Below are positions 1 through 6,810 of a DNA stretch of 8,859 bases, in pieces. Below the pieces are notes generated by a model that was not told the DNA's origin, ran no database searches, and saw nothing but the letters and a program-made list of their open reading frames with translations. Both the position numbers and the translations under genes were made by a program. The DNA is from an uncultured Coriobacteriaceae bacterium (lineage in GTDB: Bacteria; Actinomycetota; Coriobacteriia; Coriobacteriales; Atopobiaceae). The stretch covers positions 1 through 8,859 of the forward strand of contig CACXZL010000112.1 of NCBI GenBank assembly GCA_902772085.1, in the 5' to 3' direction. Every line of letters starts with the position of its first letter. The first letter of the stretch is position 1.

Positions 1-1
1 G

Positions 2-508
2 AACTCAGGCACCGCCACGGTAGGTGAGGTCTTGGACTTCTCCATCGCCCCCTACGGCAGCACCATCAACGACTACGTCAGCGCGAGCGCATACGCGGGG
101 GTTCCCTCTGAGGTTCGTGACTTCGTGCGTTCGGTCGTCTCGACCGACAGGGACTACGCCACGAAGGTGGCGACCGCCCTCGACGGAGCCGCCACCAACG
201 AAGACGAGCGAGCGGCAAGGATCGACGAGGCCTTGTCGTTGTGCGATGAGGCGAAAGGCGCTCTCGAGGGCATAGGGATACCCGAGGTTTCAGGCGAAAA
301 CGGCACTGCCGTGAAAGACAAGCTCGGCACGGCAAAGACCGAGTCGGCGCATAGATGGGAACTCATGAAGAGCGAGATCTCCATGCTCAAAGACACGGAC
401 ACGGTAAACACGCAACGCCTTTGGAAGGTCGATGACGATGTCATGAACTCCACCGAGAAGGCCGGCGACTTGCTCGTGGAGGCCATGGAGGCATCGACAG
501 ACCGTTAG
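2..508 (+). CDS. Unknown helical protein, 3' part only (gene enters from the left edge)
   Basis: The frame is open from the first bases of the window, so the start lies outside and the TTG at position 32 is unlikely to be the true start. About 168 residues are visible. They are acidic and mostly helix-forming, rich in Ala, Asp, Glu, Lys and Ser, with a single Cys. No transmembrane segment, catalytic motif or known domain is recognisable. The charged, heptad-like C-terminal half (for example ELMKSEISMLKDTDTV) could form a coiled coil or helical bundle. A secretion signal or lipobox, if present, would be beyond the edge. The stop at 506-508 overlaps the ribosome-binding site of thyA (GGAGGAG at 509-515 region) and the gap to the thyA start is 8 nt, so it is probably cotranscribed with thyA and folA. 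Coding status is well supported; function is unknown. Confidence 0.72.
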   Translation, partial: NSGTATVGEVLDFSIAPYGSTINDYVSASAYAGVPSEVRDFVRSVVSTDRDYATKVATALDGAATNEDERAARIDEALSLCDEAKGALEGIGIPEVSGENGTAVKDKLGTAKTESAHRWELMKSEISMLKDTDTVNTQRLWKVDDDVMNSTEKAGDLLVEAMEASTDR

Positions 509-516
509 GAGGAGCC

Positions 517-1368
517 ATGAGCAAAGCAGACGCGATCTTCGTGTCCATGTGCAAGGACATCTTGGAGCACGGCACCACCACGGAGGGGCAGCGCGTGCGT
601 CCTCGCTGGGAAGACGGGACGGCCGCCTACACCATCAAGCGGTTTGGGGTATGCAATCGTTACGACCTTCGTGACGAATTCCCGGTGCTCACGCTCAGGC
701 GCACTGGCCTCAAGAGCTGCATGGATGAGATACTCTGGATTTACCAGCGCAAATCAAACAACATCGGCGATCTCGCAACCCACATCTGGGATGCGTGGGC
801 TGACGAGGACGGATCCATCGGCCATGCCTACGGCTACCAGGTCGGACGGATCTCCCACTATGCCGACGGCGATTTTGACCAGATGGATCGCGTGCTCAAG
901 GACTTGCGCGAGCAACCCTTCTCTCGGCGCATCCTCACGAACCTCTACGCCTTCGACGAGCTGCACCTCATGAACCTCTATCCCTGCGCCTATAGCTGCA
1001 CCTACAACGTCACGGACGACCGGCGCCCGGACGGACGCCTGACGCTCAACATGGTCCTGAACCAGCGCAGCCAAGACGTGCTGGTGGCAAACAACTGGAA
1101 CGTCACCCAGTACGCCATCCTGCTCATGATGGTGGCACAAAGCGTGGGCATGGTGGCGGGAGAGCTCGTCCACATGATCGCGGACGCGCACATCTACGAT
1201 CGGCATACGGACCTCGTGCGTGAGCTCATCTCCCGCCCCCAGTACGAGGCGCCGAAGGTTTCGCTCAACCCAGAGGTTACCGACTTCTATGACTTCACGA
1301 CCGATGACCTTGTTGTGGAGAACTACGCGTGCGGCCCTCAGCTGAAACACATACCCGTGGCAGTATAG
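517..1368 (+). CDS. thyA: Thymidylate synthase, Bacillus-type ThyA
   Basis: Converts dUMP and 5,10-methylene-tetrahydrofolate to dTMP and dihydrofolate in the cytoplasm. The protein is 283 residues, close to the roughly 280 of the B. subtilis ThyA type and longer than the 264 of E. coli. Visible family marks are HIWDAW at 89-94, GHAYGYQ at 102-108, the phosphate-binding SRR at 136-138, the catalytic Cys157 in PCAYS, QRSQD at 183-187, Asn196 and the DAHIY/H segment around 223-230. It ends NPEVTDFYDFTTDD, a signature of the Bacillus type. The His that normally follows the nucleophile (PCH) is Ala here; from memory, B. subtilis ThyA has Val at that place, so this is a subfamily trait rather than damage. 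The start is chosen for the strong GGAGGAG just upstream. It sits between an unknown gene and folA with short gaps, giving one dTMP/folate operon. Confidence 0.96.
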   Translation: MSKADAIFVSMCKDILEHGTTTEGQRVRPRWEDGTAAYTIKRFGVCNRYDLRDEFPVLTLRRTGLKSCMDEILWIYQRKSNNIGDLATHIWDAWADEDGSIGHAYGYQVGRISHYADGDFDQMDRVLKDLREQPFSRRILTNLYAFDELHLMNLYPCAYSCTYNVTDDRRPDGRLTLNMVLNQRSQDVLVANNWNVTQYAILLMMVAQSVGMVAGELVHMIADAHIYDRHTDLVRELISRPQYEAPKVSLNPEVTDFYDFTTDDLVVENYACGPQLKHIPVAV

Positions 1369-1377
1369 GGAGTACGC

Positions 1378-1869
1378 ATGAACGCAATAGTATCGGTTAC
1401 CAAGGATTGGGGCATTGGACTCAAAGGCAAGCTCCTCGTACGCAATCCCGACGACATGCGCTTCTTCAAGGAGCATACCATGGGTGGCACCGTCATCTGC
1501 GGCCAGACCACGTTCGAGAGCTTTCCCGGAGGGGCCCTTGCAGGCAGACGAAACGTGGTACTCTCGCTCGAACCCGGTTATGAGGCTCCTGGGGCGGAGG
1601 TATACGCCTCGCTCGAAGAAGCGCTCGCCGCCGTGCACGACAACAAGACCGATGATGTGTGGGTCATAGGCGGCGCCAGCATCTACCGTCAGCTCCTTCC
1701 CCACTGCGAGAAAGCCATCGTCACCAAGAACGACGTCGTGCTCCCCGCCGACACCTACTTTCCCAATCTTGATGAAGACCCCGTATGGCGCGTGGAGTCT
1801 AGGGCGGATGGGGGCGTCACGGGTTCGGGGATTCCCTACGAGTTCGTGACATACGCACGCAACCTATAA
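1378..1869 (+). CDS. folA: Dihydrofolate reductase
   Basis: Reduces dihydrofolate to tetrahydrofolate with NADPH, regenerating the cofactor that ThyA oxidises. The 163 residues match the usual chromosomal length of about 160. Visible marks are the N-terminal strand MNAIVSV, WGIG at 11-14 (Met20-loop region), NPDDMRFFK at 23-31 with Asp26 as the likely catalytic acid (E. coli Asp27), GGTVICGQTTFES near 36-48, the NADPH-binding VIGGASIY near 96-103, and TYFP late in the protein. The start follows GGGAG at about 1367-1372, 9 nt after the thyA stop. It is the last gene before the paired stem-loops that separate it from the convergent pckA remnant. No internal damage is seen. Confidence 0.95.
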   Translation: MNAIVSVTKDWGIGLKGKLLVRNPDDMRFFKEHTMGGTVICGQTTFESFPGGALAGRRNVVLSLEPGYEAPGAEVYASLEEALAAVHDNKTDDVWVIGGASIYRQLLPHCEKAIVTKNDVVLPADTYFPNLDEDPVWRVESRADGGVTGSGIPYEFVTYARNL

Positions 1870-2030
1870 TGTGCTGCACAATCCAGCCGTAGGTCATGGG
1901 CCTTGTCCAGCACGACAAGAGCATCCGTGCCACAGTGCACAACAGAACGGCACATATCCATGGTGCGAAAATGAGATGACGCTTCTTTCTGGGCAGGGTG
2001 CTTGTGGAGGGCATGCATGAACGCAATAGC

Positions 2031-2083
2031 AAAAAAGCGCTTGCAACGTAGCGGACAAAGATCCGAAGACCGTGCAAGCGCTT
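2031..2083 (-). terminator. Rho-independent terminator for pckA, possibly bidirectional
   Basis: Perfect 11-bp inverted repeat: AAGCGCTTGCA at 2035-2045 pairs with 2073-2083 across a 27-nt loop that holds a small inner stem (CGGA/TCCG). Read on the minus strand, the stem is followed by a run of six T (A-run 2031-2036 on the plus strand), the classic intrinsic-terminator layout downstream of pckA. On the plus strand it is followed only by CTTTGG, so termination of folA transcripts here would be weaker. Confidence 0.75.
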
Positions 2084-2088
2084 CTTTG

Positions 2089-2132
2089 GGCGTAGGCAAC
2101 CATCGGTATCACCCACAATGGTTGCCTACGCC
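2089..2132. terminator. 15-bp perfect stem-loop between folA and pckA
   Basis: Left arm 2089-2103 (GGCGTAGGCAACCAT) pairs perfectly with 2118-2132 across a 14-nt loop. It starts 13 nt beyond the pckA stop on the minus strand and lies next to the T-tract terminator. It lacks its own T-run on either side, so it may stabilise the pckA mRNA 3' end or act with its neighbour as a two-step terminator between convergent genes. Confidence 0.55.
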
Positions 2133-2145
2133 AACGGATAACGTA

Positions 2146-3547
2146 CTATTTCGAGTGAGGACCGGCTTCGCGTACCGCTTCCTCCATGTTTGGATACTTC
2201 TTGGCCGCGTTCTCCTCAAACATCGCGGCAAGCTTACGCGCCTGAGAGTCATAAGCGAGCTTGTCTTTCCAAGTCTTACGCGGATTCAGCACGATGTCGG
2301 GCACCCCGTCGATATGCTGAGGCACGTCCACGTTAAAAATGTCATGATGCTTGAACTCGGCCTTCTCGATGTCGCCGTTGAGAGCGGCCGTCACCATCGC
2401 ACGCGTATACGGCAGGTTGATGCGCTTGCCTTCACCGTATGCGCCGCCAGTCCAGCCGGTGTTTATGAGGTAGACCCTCGTGCCGTACTTCTCCATACGC
2501 TCGCCAAACATCTTGGCATAAAACATAGGATCCAACGGCATGAACGGCTCGCCAAAGAGCGTGGAGAACGTAGGCGTGGGCTCGGTGATGCCACGCTCCG
2601 TGCCTGCCACCTTGCTCGTAAAGCCACTCACGAAGTGATACATGGCAGCGTCCTTGCTTAAACGAGAAATCGGAGGCAGCACGCCGAAGGCGTCAGCCGT
2701 CAGCATGATGACGACCTTGGGCACGCCTCGCATAGCAGCCGACCTCGAAGTTGAAGACGCCGTCGTCCGACCAGCCGTGCTCGTCGTCGCCGATGAGGGC
2801 TCGGTTTGGATCTGCCGACAGCGTGGTCTTGCCGGTACCAGACAGGCCGAAGAAGACAGCCGTGTCGCCGCTCACGGGGTCCATGTTGCACGAGGAATGC
2901 ATGGGGAGGACGTTTTCCTCTATAGGCATGAGGTAGTTCATGACCGAGAAGATGCCCTTCTTGATCTCGCCGGAGTACGCGGTACCAGCAATCACGATCT
3001 TGCGATCCTCGAAGTTGAGCAGTACGACTGCCTCGGAATGCGTGCCGTACTCCTCGGGGTCGAGCTTGAGATTGGGGGCGGAAAGCACGACGAAATCTGG
3101 GTCGCCATACTCGTCGAGCTCCTTCTTTGAAGGACGGACGAGCATCTGAGTGGTAAAGAGCGCCTGGCTCGCGAGCTCTGTGATCACGGTAAACTTGCGC
3201 GAATACTTACGCTGGGCGCCAGCCATGCCATGCACGACAAAAAGATCCTCATGGGCGAGGTGCTCACAAACGGCAGCCTTGACCTTTTCATATCCCTCGA
3301 TCGAGAACGGCTTGTTTACGCTGCCCCACGCGATCTTGTCGTGCACGTCAGGCGTGTCTACAATAAAGCGGTCTTCGGGTGAGCGACCGGTATACTTGCC
3401 AGTCTTTACTCGGAGGGCACCGGTGTCGGTGAGCTTCCCCTCGCGCCTCGAAAGCGCCTTCTCCACAAGCTTCGCTGGGCTGCCGTCTATGAGCACGGCG
3501 CCAGTGCGGTTGCGGATGCCACACTTCGTAAGCTGGTCGTCTATCAT
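2146..3547 (-). pseudogene. pckA: ATP-type phosphoenolpyruvate carboxykinase, internally deleted and frameshifted
   Basis: PEP carboxykinase (ATP) interconverts oxaloacetate plus ATP with PEP, CO2 and ADP. The N-terminal part (MIDDQLTK.., start 3547, after AGGAGG a few nt upstream) is 273 recognisable residues: YTGRSP at 52-57, GEIKKG at 193-198, LPMHSS at 214-219, Walker A GLSGTGKTT at 234-242, and LIGDDEHGWSDDGVFNFE from 251. After GCYA the frame is lost. The match resumes in another frame at about 2725 with VPKVVIMLTADAFGVLPP and runs to the stop at 2146 with GITEPTPTFS and NTGWTGG. By alignment from memory to E. coli PckA, about 67 residues are missing at the join (2722-2735), including the TENTRVSYP segment with an active-site Arg. 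The normally Gly-Gly pair before CYA reads Val-Gly. About 466 residues remain of the 530-540 expected. Active enzyme is unlikely unless the gap is a sequencing or assembly error. Confidence 0.88.
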
Positions 3548-3608
3548 GATACCTCCTTGCATTTGTGGACAACAATCACCCACCATAACTAGCACAGCAT
3601 AGTCTAGT

Positions 3609-3636
3609 ACATAATGGGTCTCGCACCGAAAACAAG
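3609..3636 (-). promoter_or_regulatory. Possible promoter of pckA
   Basis: On the minus strand TTGTTT (3636-3631) and TATGTA (3614-3609) are separated by 16 nt, about 60 nt upstream of the pckA start. The match to sigma-70 hexamers is moderate. Other AT-rich alternatives exist in 3590-3700, so the choice is tentative. Confidence 0.3.
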
Positions 3637-3800
3637 TGAAATCTTGCTACAAAATACATGGTTTATCTGCGGTTCATTCATCATCTTATATGATTTGCCA
3701 TTACTTTGGCCTTTTCCGCTCGCGGATAAGAGCACCAAATGCACGTTGCGATATGGCAAAGTATGGGTATCTGTATGACCAACGTATAGGGAGGCAATCT

Positions 3801-4685
3801 ATGAGCGAACTCATCACCATCCGTCACGGCGCCATGGAGGCCACGGTCGACACCGCCGGAGCCCAGCTTATGAATCTCAAGAAAGACGGCGGGGAGTACC
3901 TTTGGCAACGCGACCCACAGTGGTGGCCGCGCTGCGCACCGGTGCTCTTCCCCATCGTGGGAAACATCCGCGACGATCGTGCGGACTCGGCCCAGGGCGA
4001 GATTCGCTTCGGACGCCATGGCCTGGCCCGCAACTACGAGTTCGAGGTGGCCGATGCCGTCGAGGATAGCATGACGCTATCGCTGTCATCAAACGACGAC
4101 ACGCGTGCGAAGTTCCCCTACGACTTCAAGCTCGACATGACCTACGCCCTCACCGACGACGCGCTCGAGCAGCGCTTCACGGTCACAAACACGGGCGACG
4201 TCACGCTGCCGTTTGTGGTGGGTGGCCACCCCGCGTTCAACGTGCCCGCACCGGGCTGCGAGGACGAAGACTTCTCCGACTACGCCCTGCGCTTCGCCGA
4301 GCCGTGGACGTACGCCTCCCCCACCATCAGCACCAAGACCGGCCTCATCGACTACCAGACGCGCTTCTCGCTGCTTGAGGACTCCGACACGCTGCCCATC
4401 ACGCACCGCCTCTTCGACGTGGACACGCTCATCTTTGAGGACGTGCCGCAGCGCACGGTGACCCTGAGCGGCCCCTCCGGCCACGGCATGCGCGTCGACT
4501 TCGAGGGGTTCGACTACCTGGGCGTGTGGAGCGCTGCAAACGACGCGCCGTTCGTGGCGCTCGAGCCGTGGCGCGGCACCGCCACGGGCACCGACGAGGA
4601 CGACGTCTTTGAGCACAAGCGCGGCATGGACTTCCTCGAGCCCGGCGAGTCCGCCGAGTACGCCTTCTTCATGATGCCGCTGTAG
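3801..4685 (+). CDS. Aldose 1-epimerase family protein (LacX/GalM-like)
   Basis: Galactose-mutarotase-like proteins interconvert alpha and beta anomers of aldoses in the cytoplasm; the LacX-like branch has varied or uncertain substrates. The protein is 294 residues, normal for this family. Visible marks are YLWQRDPQWWPRCAPVLFPIVG (33-54, written here in part: YLWQRD and LFPIVG), GRHGLAR at 71-77 with His73, GGHPAFN at 141-147 with the likely catalytic His143, and VALEPWRG at 252-259 with the likely catalytic base Glu255. The start at 3801 is chosen for AGGGAGG about 7 nt upstream and for the family-like N-terminus; the frame stays open 55 codons further upstream, but those residues are low quality and have no good ribosome-binding site. 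It is transcribed alone, diverging from pckA. A short palindromic repeat starts 6 nt past its stop. No damage is seen. Confidence 0.88.
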   Translation: MSELITIRHGAMEATVDTAGAQLMNLKKDGGEYLWQRDPQWWPRCAPVLFPIVGNIRDDRADSAQGEIRFGRHGLARNYEFEVADAVEDSMTLSLSSNDDTRAKFPYDFKLDMTYALTDDALEQRFTVTNTGDVTLPFVVGGHPAFNVPAPGCEDEDFSDYALRFAEPWTYASPTISTKTGLIDYQTRFSLLEDSDTLPITHRLFDVDTLIFEDVPQRTVTLSGPSGHGMRVDFEGFDYLGVWSAANDAPFVALEPWRGTATGTDEDDVFEHKRGMDFLEPGESAEYAFFMMPL

Positions 4686-4690
4686 CGACT

Positions 4691-4719
4691 TGGCCATCGG
4701 GGCGAGACCCTTTTGGCCA
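4691..4719. repeat. TGGCC-ended palindromic repeat, copy A
   Basis: 29-nt element beginning TGGCCATCGGGG and ending GACCCTTTTGGCCA. TGGCCA at both ends can pair, with GGG/CCC inside. The copy at 8285-8313 matches it without gaps, including an identical 14-nt right part (GACCCTTTTGGCCA). A more diverged copy is at 5899-5928. It begins 6 nt past the epimerase stop and may act at the 3' end of that transcript. Confidence 0.65.
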
Positions 4720-4761
4720 CGGGACAGGAGGCGTGGGAACGGAATTGGACACGTGCGTTCG

Positions 4762-4790
4762 ACGGGGATGGGCGAAAAGCCCGTCCCCGT
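4762..4790. repeat. Stem-loop of the GGGGACGGG repeat family
   Basis: 12-bp arms at 4762-4773 (ACGGGGATGGGC) and 4779-4790 (GCCCGTCCCCGT) with one G-T mismatch and a GAAAA loop. The arm core GGGGACGGG (minus strand) and the T/A-run loop resemble the perfect hairpin at 8226-8278. It lies where the -35 element of the promoter at 4797 would be, so it may serve as an upstream terminator or affect that promoter. Confidence 0.6.
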
Positions 4791-4796
4791 TCGTCG

Positions 4797-4802
4797 TATA
4801 AT
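4797..4802 (+). promoter_or_regulatory. Perfect -10 box of a probable leaderless promoter
   Basis: TATAAT ends 6 nt before the ATG at 4809, so a transcript starting at the usual distance would begin at or next to the start codon. There is no ribosome-binding site between, as expected for a leaderless mRNA, a common arrangement in actinobacteria. No TTGACA-like -35 is visible; that position is taken by a stem-loop. Confidence 0.5.
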
Positions 4803-4808
4803 GCTGCC

Positions 4809-5380
4809 ATGGGGCGAGACGATGGGAGTTTGGCATCCTTCTCTTTGCGGCGAATGCCGTGCTGGGCACAGTGGTGCTCAACCAGTCGAAGGCTGCCATG
4901 AGGGTGCTCATCTGCAAAAACATGAACGACGTGTCGAACTCCGCCGCCGCCTCGCTCGACGCCGACGCCCTCGCCTCCCTCACGGAAGACGACGTGGGCG
5001 GCCCCGTCTTCAACGGCATCAAGGACCGTCTGCTGGTGTTTCAAAACAGCGCGGACATCCGCTACATCTATACGGTCAAGCGGGACGACGAGGGCAAGTT
5101 CGTCTTCACGGTCGACCCCGACCCCCTGGAGCCGGCCGCGTTCGGCGAGGAGATCGTGATGACGCCCGCCCTGGTCGAGGCCGCGTCGGGCGTGGCCACG
5201 GTGGACGACAACAAAGCCGCGCGATACCCCGCCACGCTCGTCGTGTCCCAAGGCGTCTCCTGCTACATGCCAGGTAGCGACTCCTCGTTCAAGGACGTCT
5301 TCGCCCGCGCCGACGAGGCCATGTACGGCAACAAGCGCGAGCACTACCGCTCCCTTGGCATCCGTTCCGCCCGGGACTGA
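4809..5380 (+). pseudogene. Membrane sensor/GGDEF protein remnant (diguanylate-cyclase-like), core deleted
   Basis: The reading frame that matches the family runs from 4802 to 5380, but its only start is the GTG at 4859, inside a membrane helix. The natural start is probably ATG 4809, one base out of frame. In the conserved frame come RRWEFGILLFAANAVLGTVV (a membrane anchor), NMNDVSNSAAASLD, then an extracytoplasmic sensor-like region with FQNSADIRYIYTVKRDD and FVFTVDPD (Cache-like, inferred). At about 5207-5228 this joins in frame to the end of a GGDEF domain: VSQGVSCY, FARADEAMYGNKREHYR. Missing are the rest of the sensor, the second membrane helix and the GGDEF motif itself, so c-di-GMP synthesis is impossible. 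It could instead be an assembly join of two genes. The N-terminal frameshift makes expression as a membrane protein doubtful. Confidence 0.75.
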
Positions 5381-5500
5381 TCCAGTCACTATTTAACTAC
5401 GCGCGCCGCCACCCATGGTCGGGCGAGGCGCCTGCGTCCTGCGGGCTGGCCCAGCGAGATCGTCCCGGACTAGGCGGAGGCAATCGTCGACGTCGGAACA

Positions 5501-5530
5501 GGAACCGGGAACGGGTTTTTCTTTCCACGC
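5501..5530 (+). repeat. Half-copy of the GGGGACGGG hairpin repeat
   Basis: The segment containing CGGGTTTTTCTTTCCACGC matches, with one change, the left arm and loop of the perfect hairpin at 8226-8278 (CGGGTTTTTCGTTCCACGC). The right arm is absent or unrecognisable here, so this is a degenerate single arm that cannot form the hairpin. Confidence 0.6.
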
Positions 5531-5715
5531 CGCTCGATGCGGAGAAGGACGCGCACGGCCTCGGAATTCTCATCTCGGCCGGCAGGCCCGCCGATGGCGC
5601 ATTGCGGCCGAAGGCGCAGCCGCCAAGGGAGCGACGGCACGCGGCACGGCGACGCCCCACGAAGAGGCGGGCGACTCGCCCGCGCGTGGTGCCAGCCCGC
5701 TCTCTCTAATAGGAT

Positions 5716-5741
5716 GGAACACCGGACCCGTCCCCCGTTCC
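5716..5741 (-). repeat. Possible inverted half-copy of the GGGGACGGG repeat
   Basis: On the plus strand GGAAC, then GGACCCGTCCCCCGTTCC. On the minus strand it reads GGAACGGGGGACGGGTCC, close to the family core. It may be the displaced partner of the half-copy at 5501-5530 about 190 nt away. The match is short and could be chance in GC-rich DNA. Confidence 0.35.
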
Positions 5742-5898
5742 AAGCTTATGGTCAGCCTTGCCAAGTTTTTTGAATAACTGCGCGGGACCTGTCGGTTTCG
5801 ACGAGTCATTCCCAGAGCAGCTGCTGGCAATCACGTCCTCGGCTATTCACCATGGATTATAGCGCGAGGGAGGGCCGCGACACGAGGGCGGTCGAGCG

Positions 5899-5928
5899 TG
5901 GCCACAGGGAACAGTCCCCTTTCGGCCA
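5899..5928. repeat. TGGCC-ended palindromic repeat, copy C
   Basis: 30-nt element TGGCC..GGG..AACAG..CCCC..GGCCA with paired ends and a GGGAACAGTCCCC-type centre. It is the most diverged of three copies (others 4691-4719 and 8285-8313). On the minus strand it begins 2 nt past the Uma2 stop codon, so it could form the 3' end structure of that transcript. Confidence 0.55.
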
Positions 5929-5930
5929 TG

Positions 5931-6479
5931 CTACATCCGCGCGACGATCTCGCCGAAGTTGACCTCGAATCCGGGGAGCACCTCGGCGGGCACGGTCTCG
6001 GAGAACGCGTAGGTGTCCATCACCGCCTCGGTGCCGAAGCGGTACGCGAGCACGCGCTCGCGCTGCGGGTCGCAGACCCAGTACTCCCTTACGCCCGCCT
6101 CGCGGTAGAGGTTGAGCTTTGAGACGTAGTCCATCTCTGGGTTGGAAGGCGAGACGACCTCGACCACGAAGTCGGGGGCACCCTCGCAGCCGCGGTCGGA
6201 GAGCCTGCCCCTGTCGCACACGACCGAGACGTCCGGCTCCACGAACGTGGTGTCGTCGGCAAACAGGTTCACCGCGAAGGGCGCGGGGTAGACCTTGCAT
6301 GGCCTGCCGTGGGAGTCGATGTGGAATTGAATCTGCGCGCTCACCGCCATGACGATCTCCTGGTGCAGCCTGCTCGGTGAGGCGAGGTCCCACAGCTCGC
6401 CGTCGATGAGCTCGGCTCGCACACCCTCGGGCAGCGCCCAGTAGTCCTCGGCGGTGTAGTTTTGCCTTGGCAGTGGCAT
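5931..6479 (-). CDS. Uma2-family (DUF820) putative nuclease
   Basis: The Uma2 family has a PD-(D/E)XK nuclease fold; cellular roles are mostly unknown. The 182 residues match the usual 180-200. In order: YTAEDYWALPEGVRAELIDG at 8-27, the family's typical opening; ASPSRLHQ at 33-40; PFAVNLF near 67-73; EPDVSVV at 81-87 with Asp83; APDFVVEVVSPS at 101-112 with Glu107; then Lys121. Asp83, Glu107 and Lys121 are the likely metal-binding and catalytic set. GVREYWVCDP at 129-138 is also typical. There is no membrane segment or signal peptide. The start at 6479 follows AGGGGG about 4 nt upstream. It stands alone, and a TGGCC-ended repeat follows its stop. The frame is intact, unlike several neighbours. 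The family often occurs in many copies per genome. Confidence 0.9.
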   Translation of the reverse strand: MPLPRQNYTAEDYWALPEGVRAELIDGELWDLASPSRLHQEIVMAVSAQIQFHIDSHGRPCKVYPAPFAVNLFADDTTFVEPDVSVVCDRGRLSDRGCEGAPDFVVEVVSPSNPEMDYVSKLNLYREAGVREYWVCDPQRERVLAYRFGTEAVMDTYAFSETVPAEVLPGFEVNFGEIVARM

Positions 6480-6523
6480 AGCATCCCCCTACCACGTATA
6501 TGAAGCCAGTGTTTCTTTCCATA

Positions 6524-6575
6524 AGTATACCCTTCCGCACCTGCGGAGAACCCTGCTCACTTCCGCACGGGCGGA
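6524..6575 (-). promoter_or_regulatory. Possible Uma2 promoter with two small operator-like palindromes
   Basis: On the minus strand TATACT (6529-6524) lies about 45 nt upstream of the Uma2 start. Just upstream are two related 16-nt sites spaced 28 nt apart: CTTCCGCACCTGCGGA (6532-6547) and CTTCCGCACGGGCGGA (6560-6575). Each carries a dyad (TCCGCA/TGCGGA in the first, CCGC/GCGG in the second). They cover the -35 position and upstream, where a repressor or activator could bind. No good -35 hexamer is seen. Confidence 0.35.
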
Positions 6576-6576
6576 T

Positions 6577-6612
6577 CAGACAAGTGACCCATCCCCTTGC
6601 TTGCCTTGTCTG
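6577..6612. repeat. Short inverted repeat
   Basis: CAGACAAG (6577-6584) pairs perfectly with CTTGTCTG (6605-6612) across 20 nt. It follows directly after the second operator-like site upstream of the Uma2 gene. There is no T-run to suggest a terminator. From 6613 to 6810 nothing coding or structural is recognised beyond a short GGGGACC duplication near 6625-6637. Confidence 0.4.
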
Positions 6613-6810
6613 AAAATGCTCGAAGGGGACCGGGGACCGATCGCCATCCGACCAACTTGCCCTGGGCGCCTCGGCGGCGGTCACGCGAATCGTTCCCCCC
6701 CACACGGCCTTGGCGGATACAGCGCCCATGGCCTCGTCGCCCGGAACGAGGCGCATGAGGCACCGGTCCCATCCCTTGGTCTTTTCACGGACTCGCCAGC
6801 TCCGGGCCTG

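Larger units (their letters stand above)
5381..5898. other. Gene-free, GC-rich interval with degenerate repeat copies
   Basis: No frame in either direction gives a recognisable protein. Open frames here are Arg/Pro/Ala-rich, as expected of chance frames in GC-rich DNA. The interval holds two diverged copies of the GGGGACGGG repeat (5501-5530 and 5716-5741) and a compact hairpin GCGGGCG-ACT-CGCCCGC at 5667-5683. A minus-strand TATAAT at 5861-5856 has no convincing -35 or following gene. Confidence 0.5.

Noticed and set aside
517..1368. ThyA inactivated because the His after the catalytic Cys is Ala
   Set aside because: The Bacillus-type ThyA naturally lacks that His (Val in B. subtilis, from memory). 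The nucleophile and other key residues are present.
754..1704. A 316-codon minus-strand open frame opposite thyA/folA
   Set aside because: thyA and folA are unmistakable on the plus strand. The antisense product has no domain and reflects codon bias of the real genes.
1836..2099. Minus-strand open frames of 74-99 codons in the folA-pckA gap
   Set aside because: They overlap the 3' end of folA and both stem-loops, have no ribosome-binding site and show no known motif.
2002..2661. A 219-codon plus-strand open frame starting MWRACMNAIAKK
   Set aside because: It runs through the terminator hairpins and is antisense to the conserved C-terminal part of pckA. No protein family is recognised.
5415..5777. 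Plus-strand open frame of 120 codons in the gene-free interval
   Set aside because: It passes through a degenerate repeat half-copy. Its composition is Arg/Ala/Gly-rich and no start signal or domain is seen.
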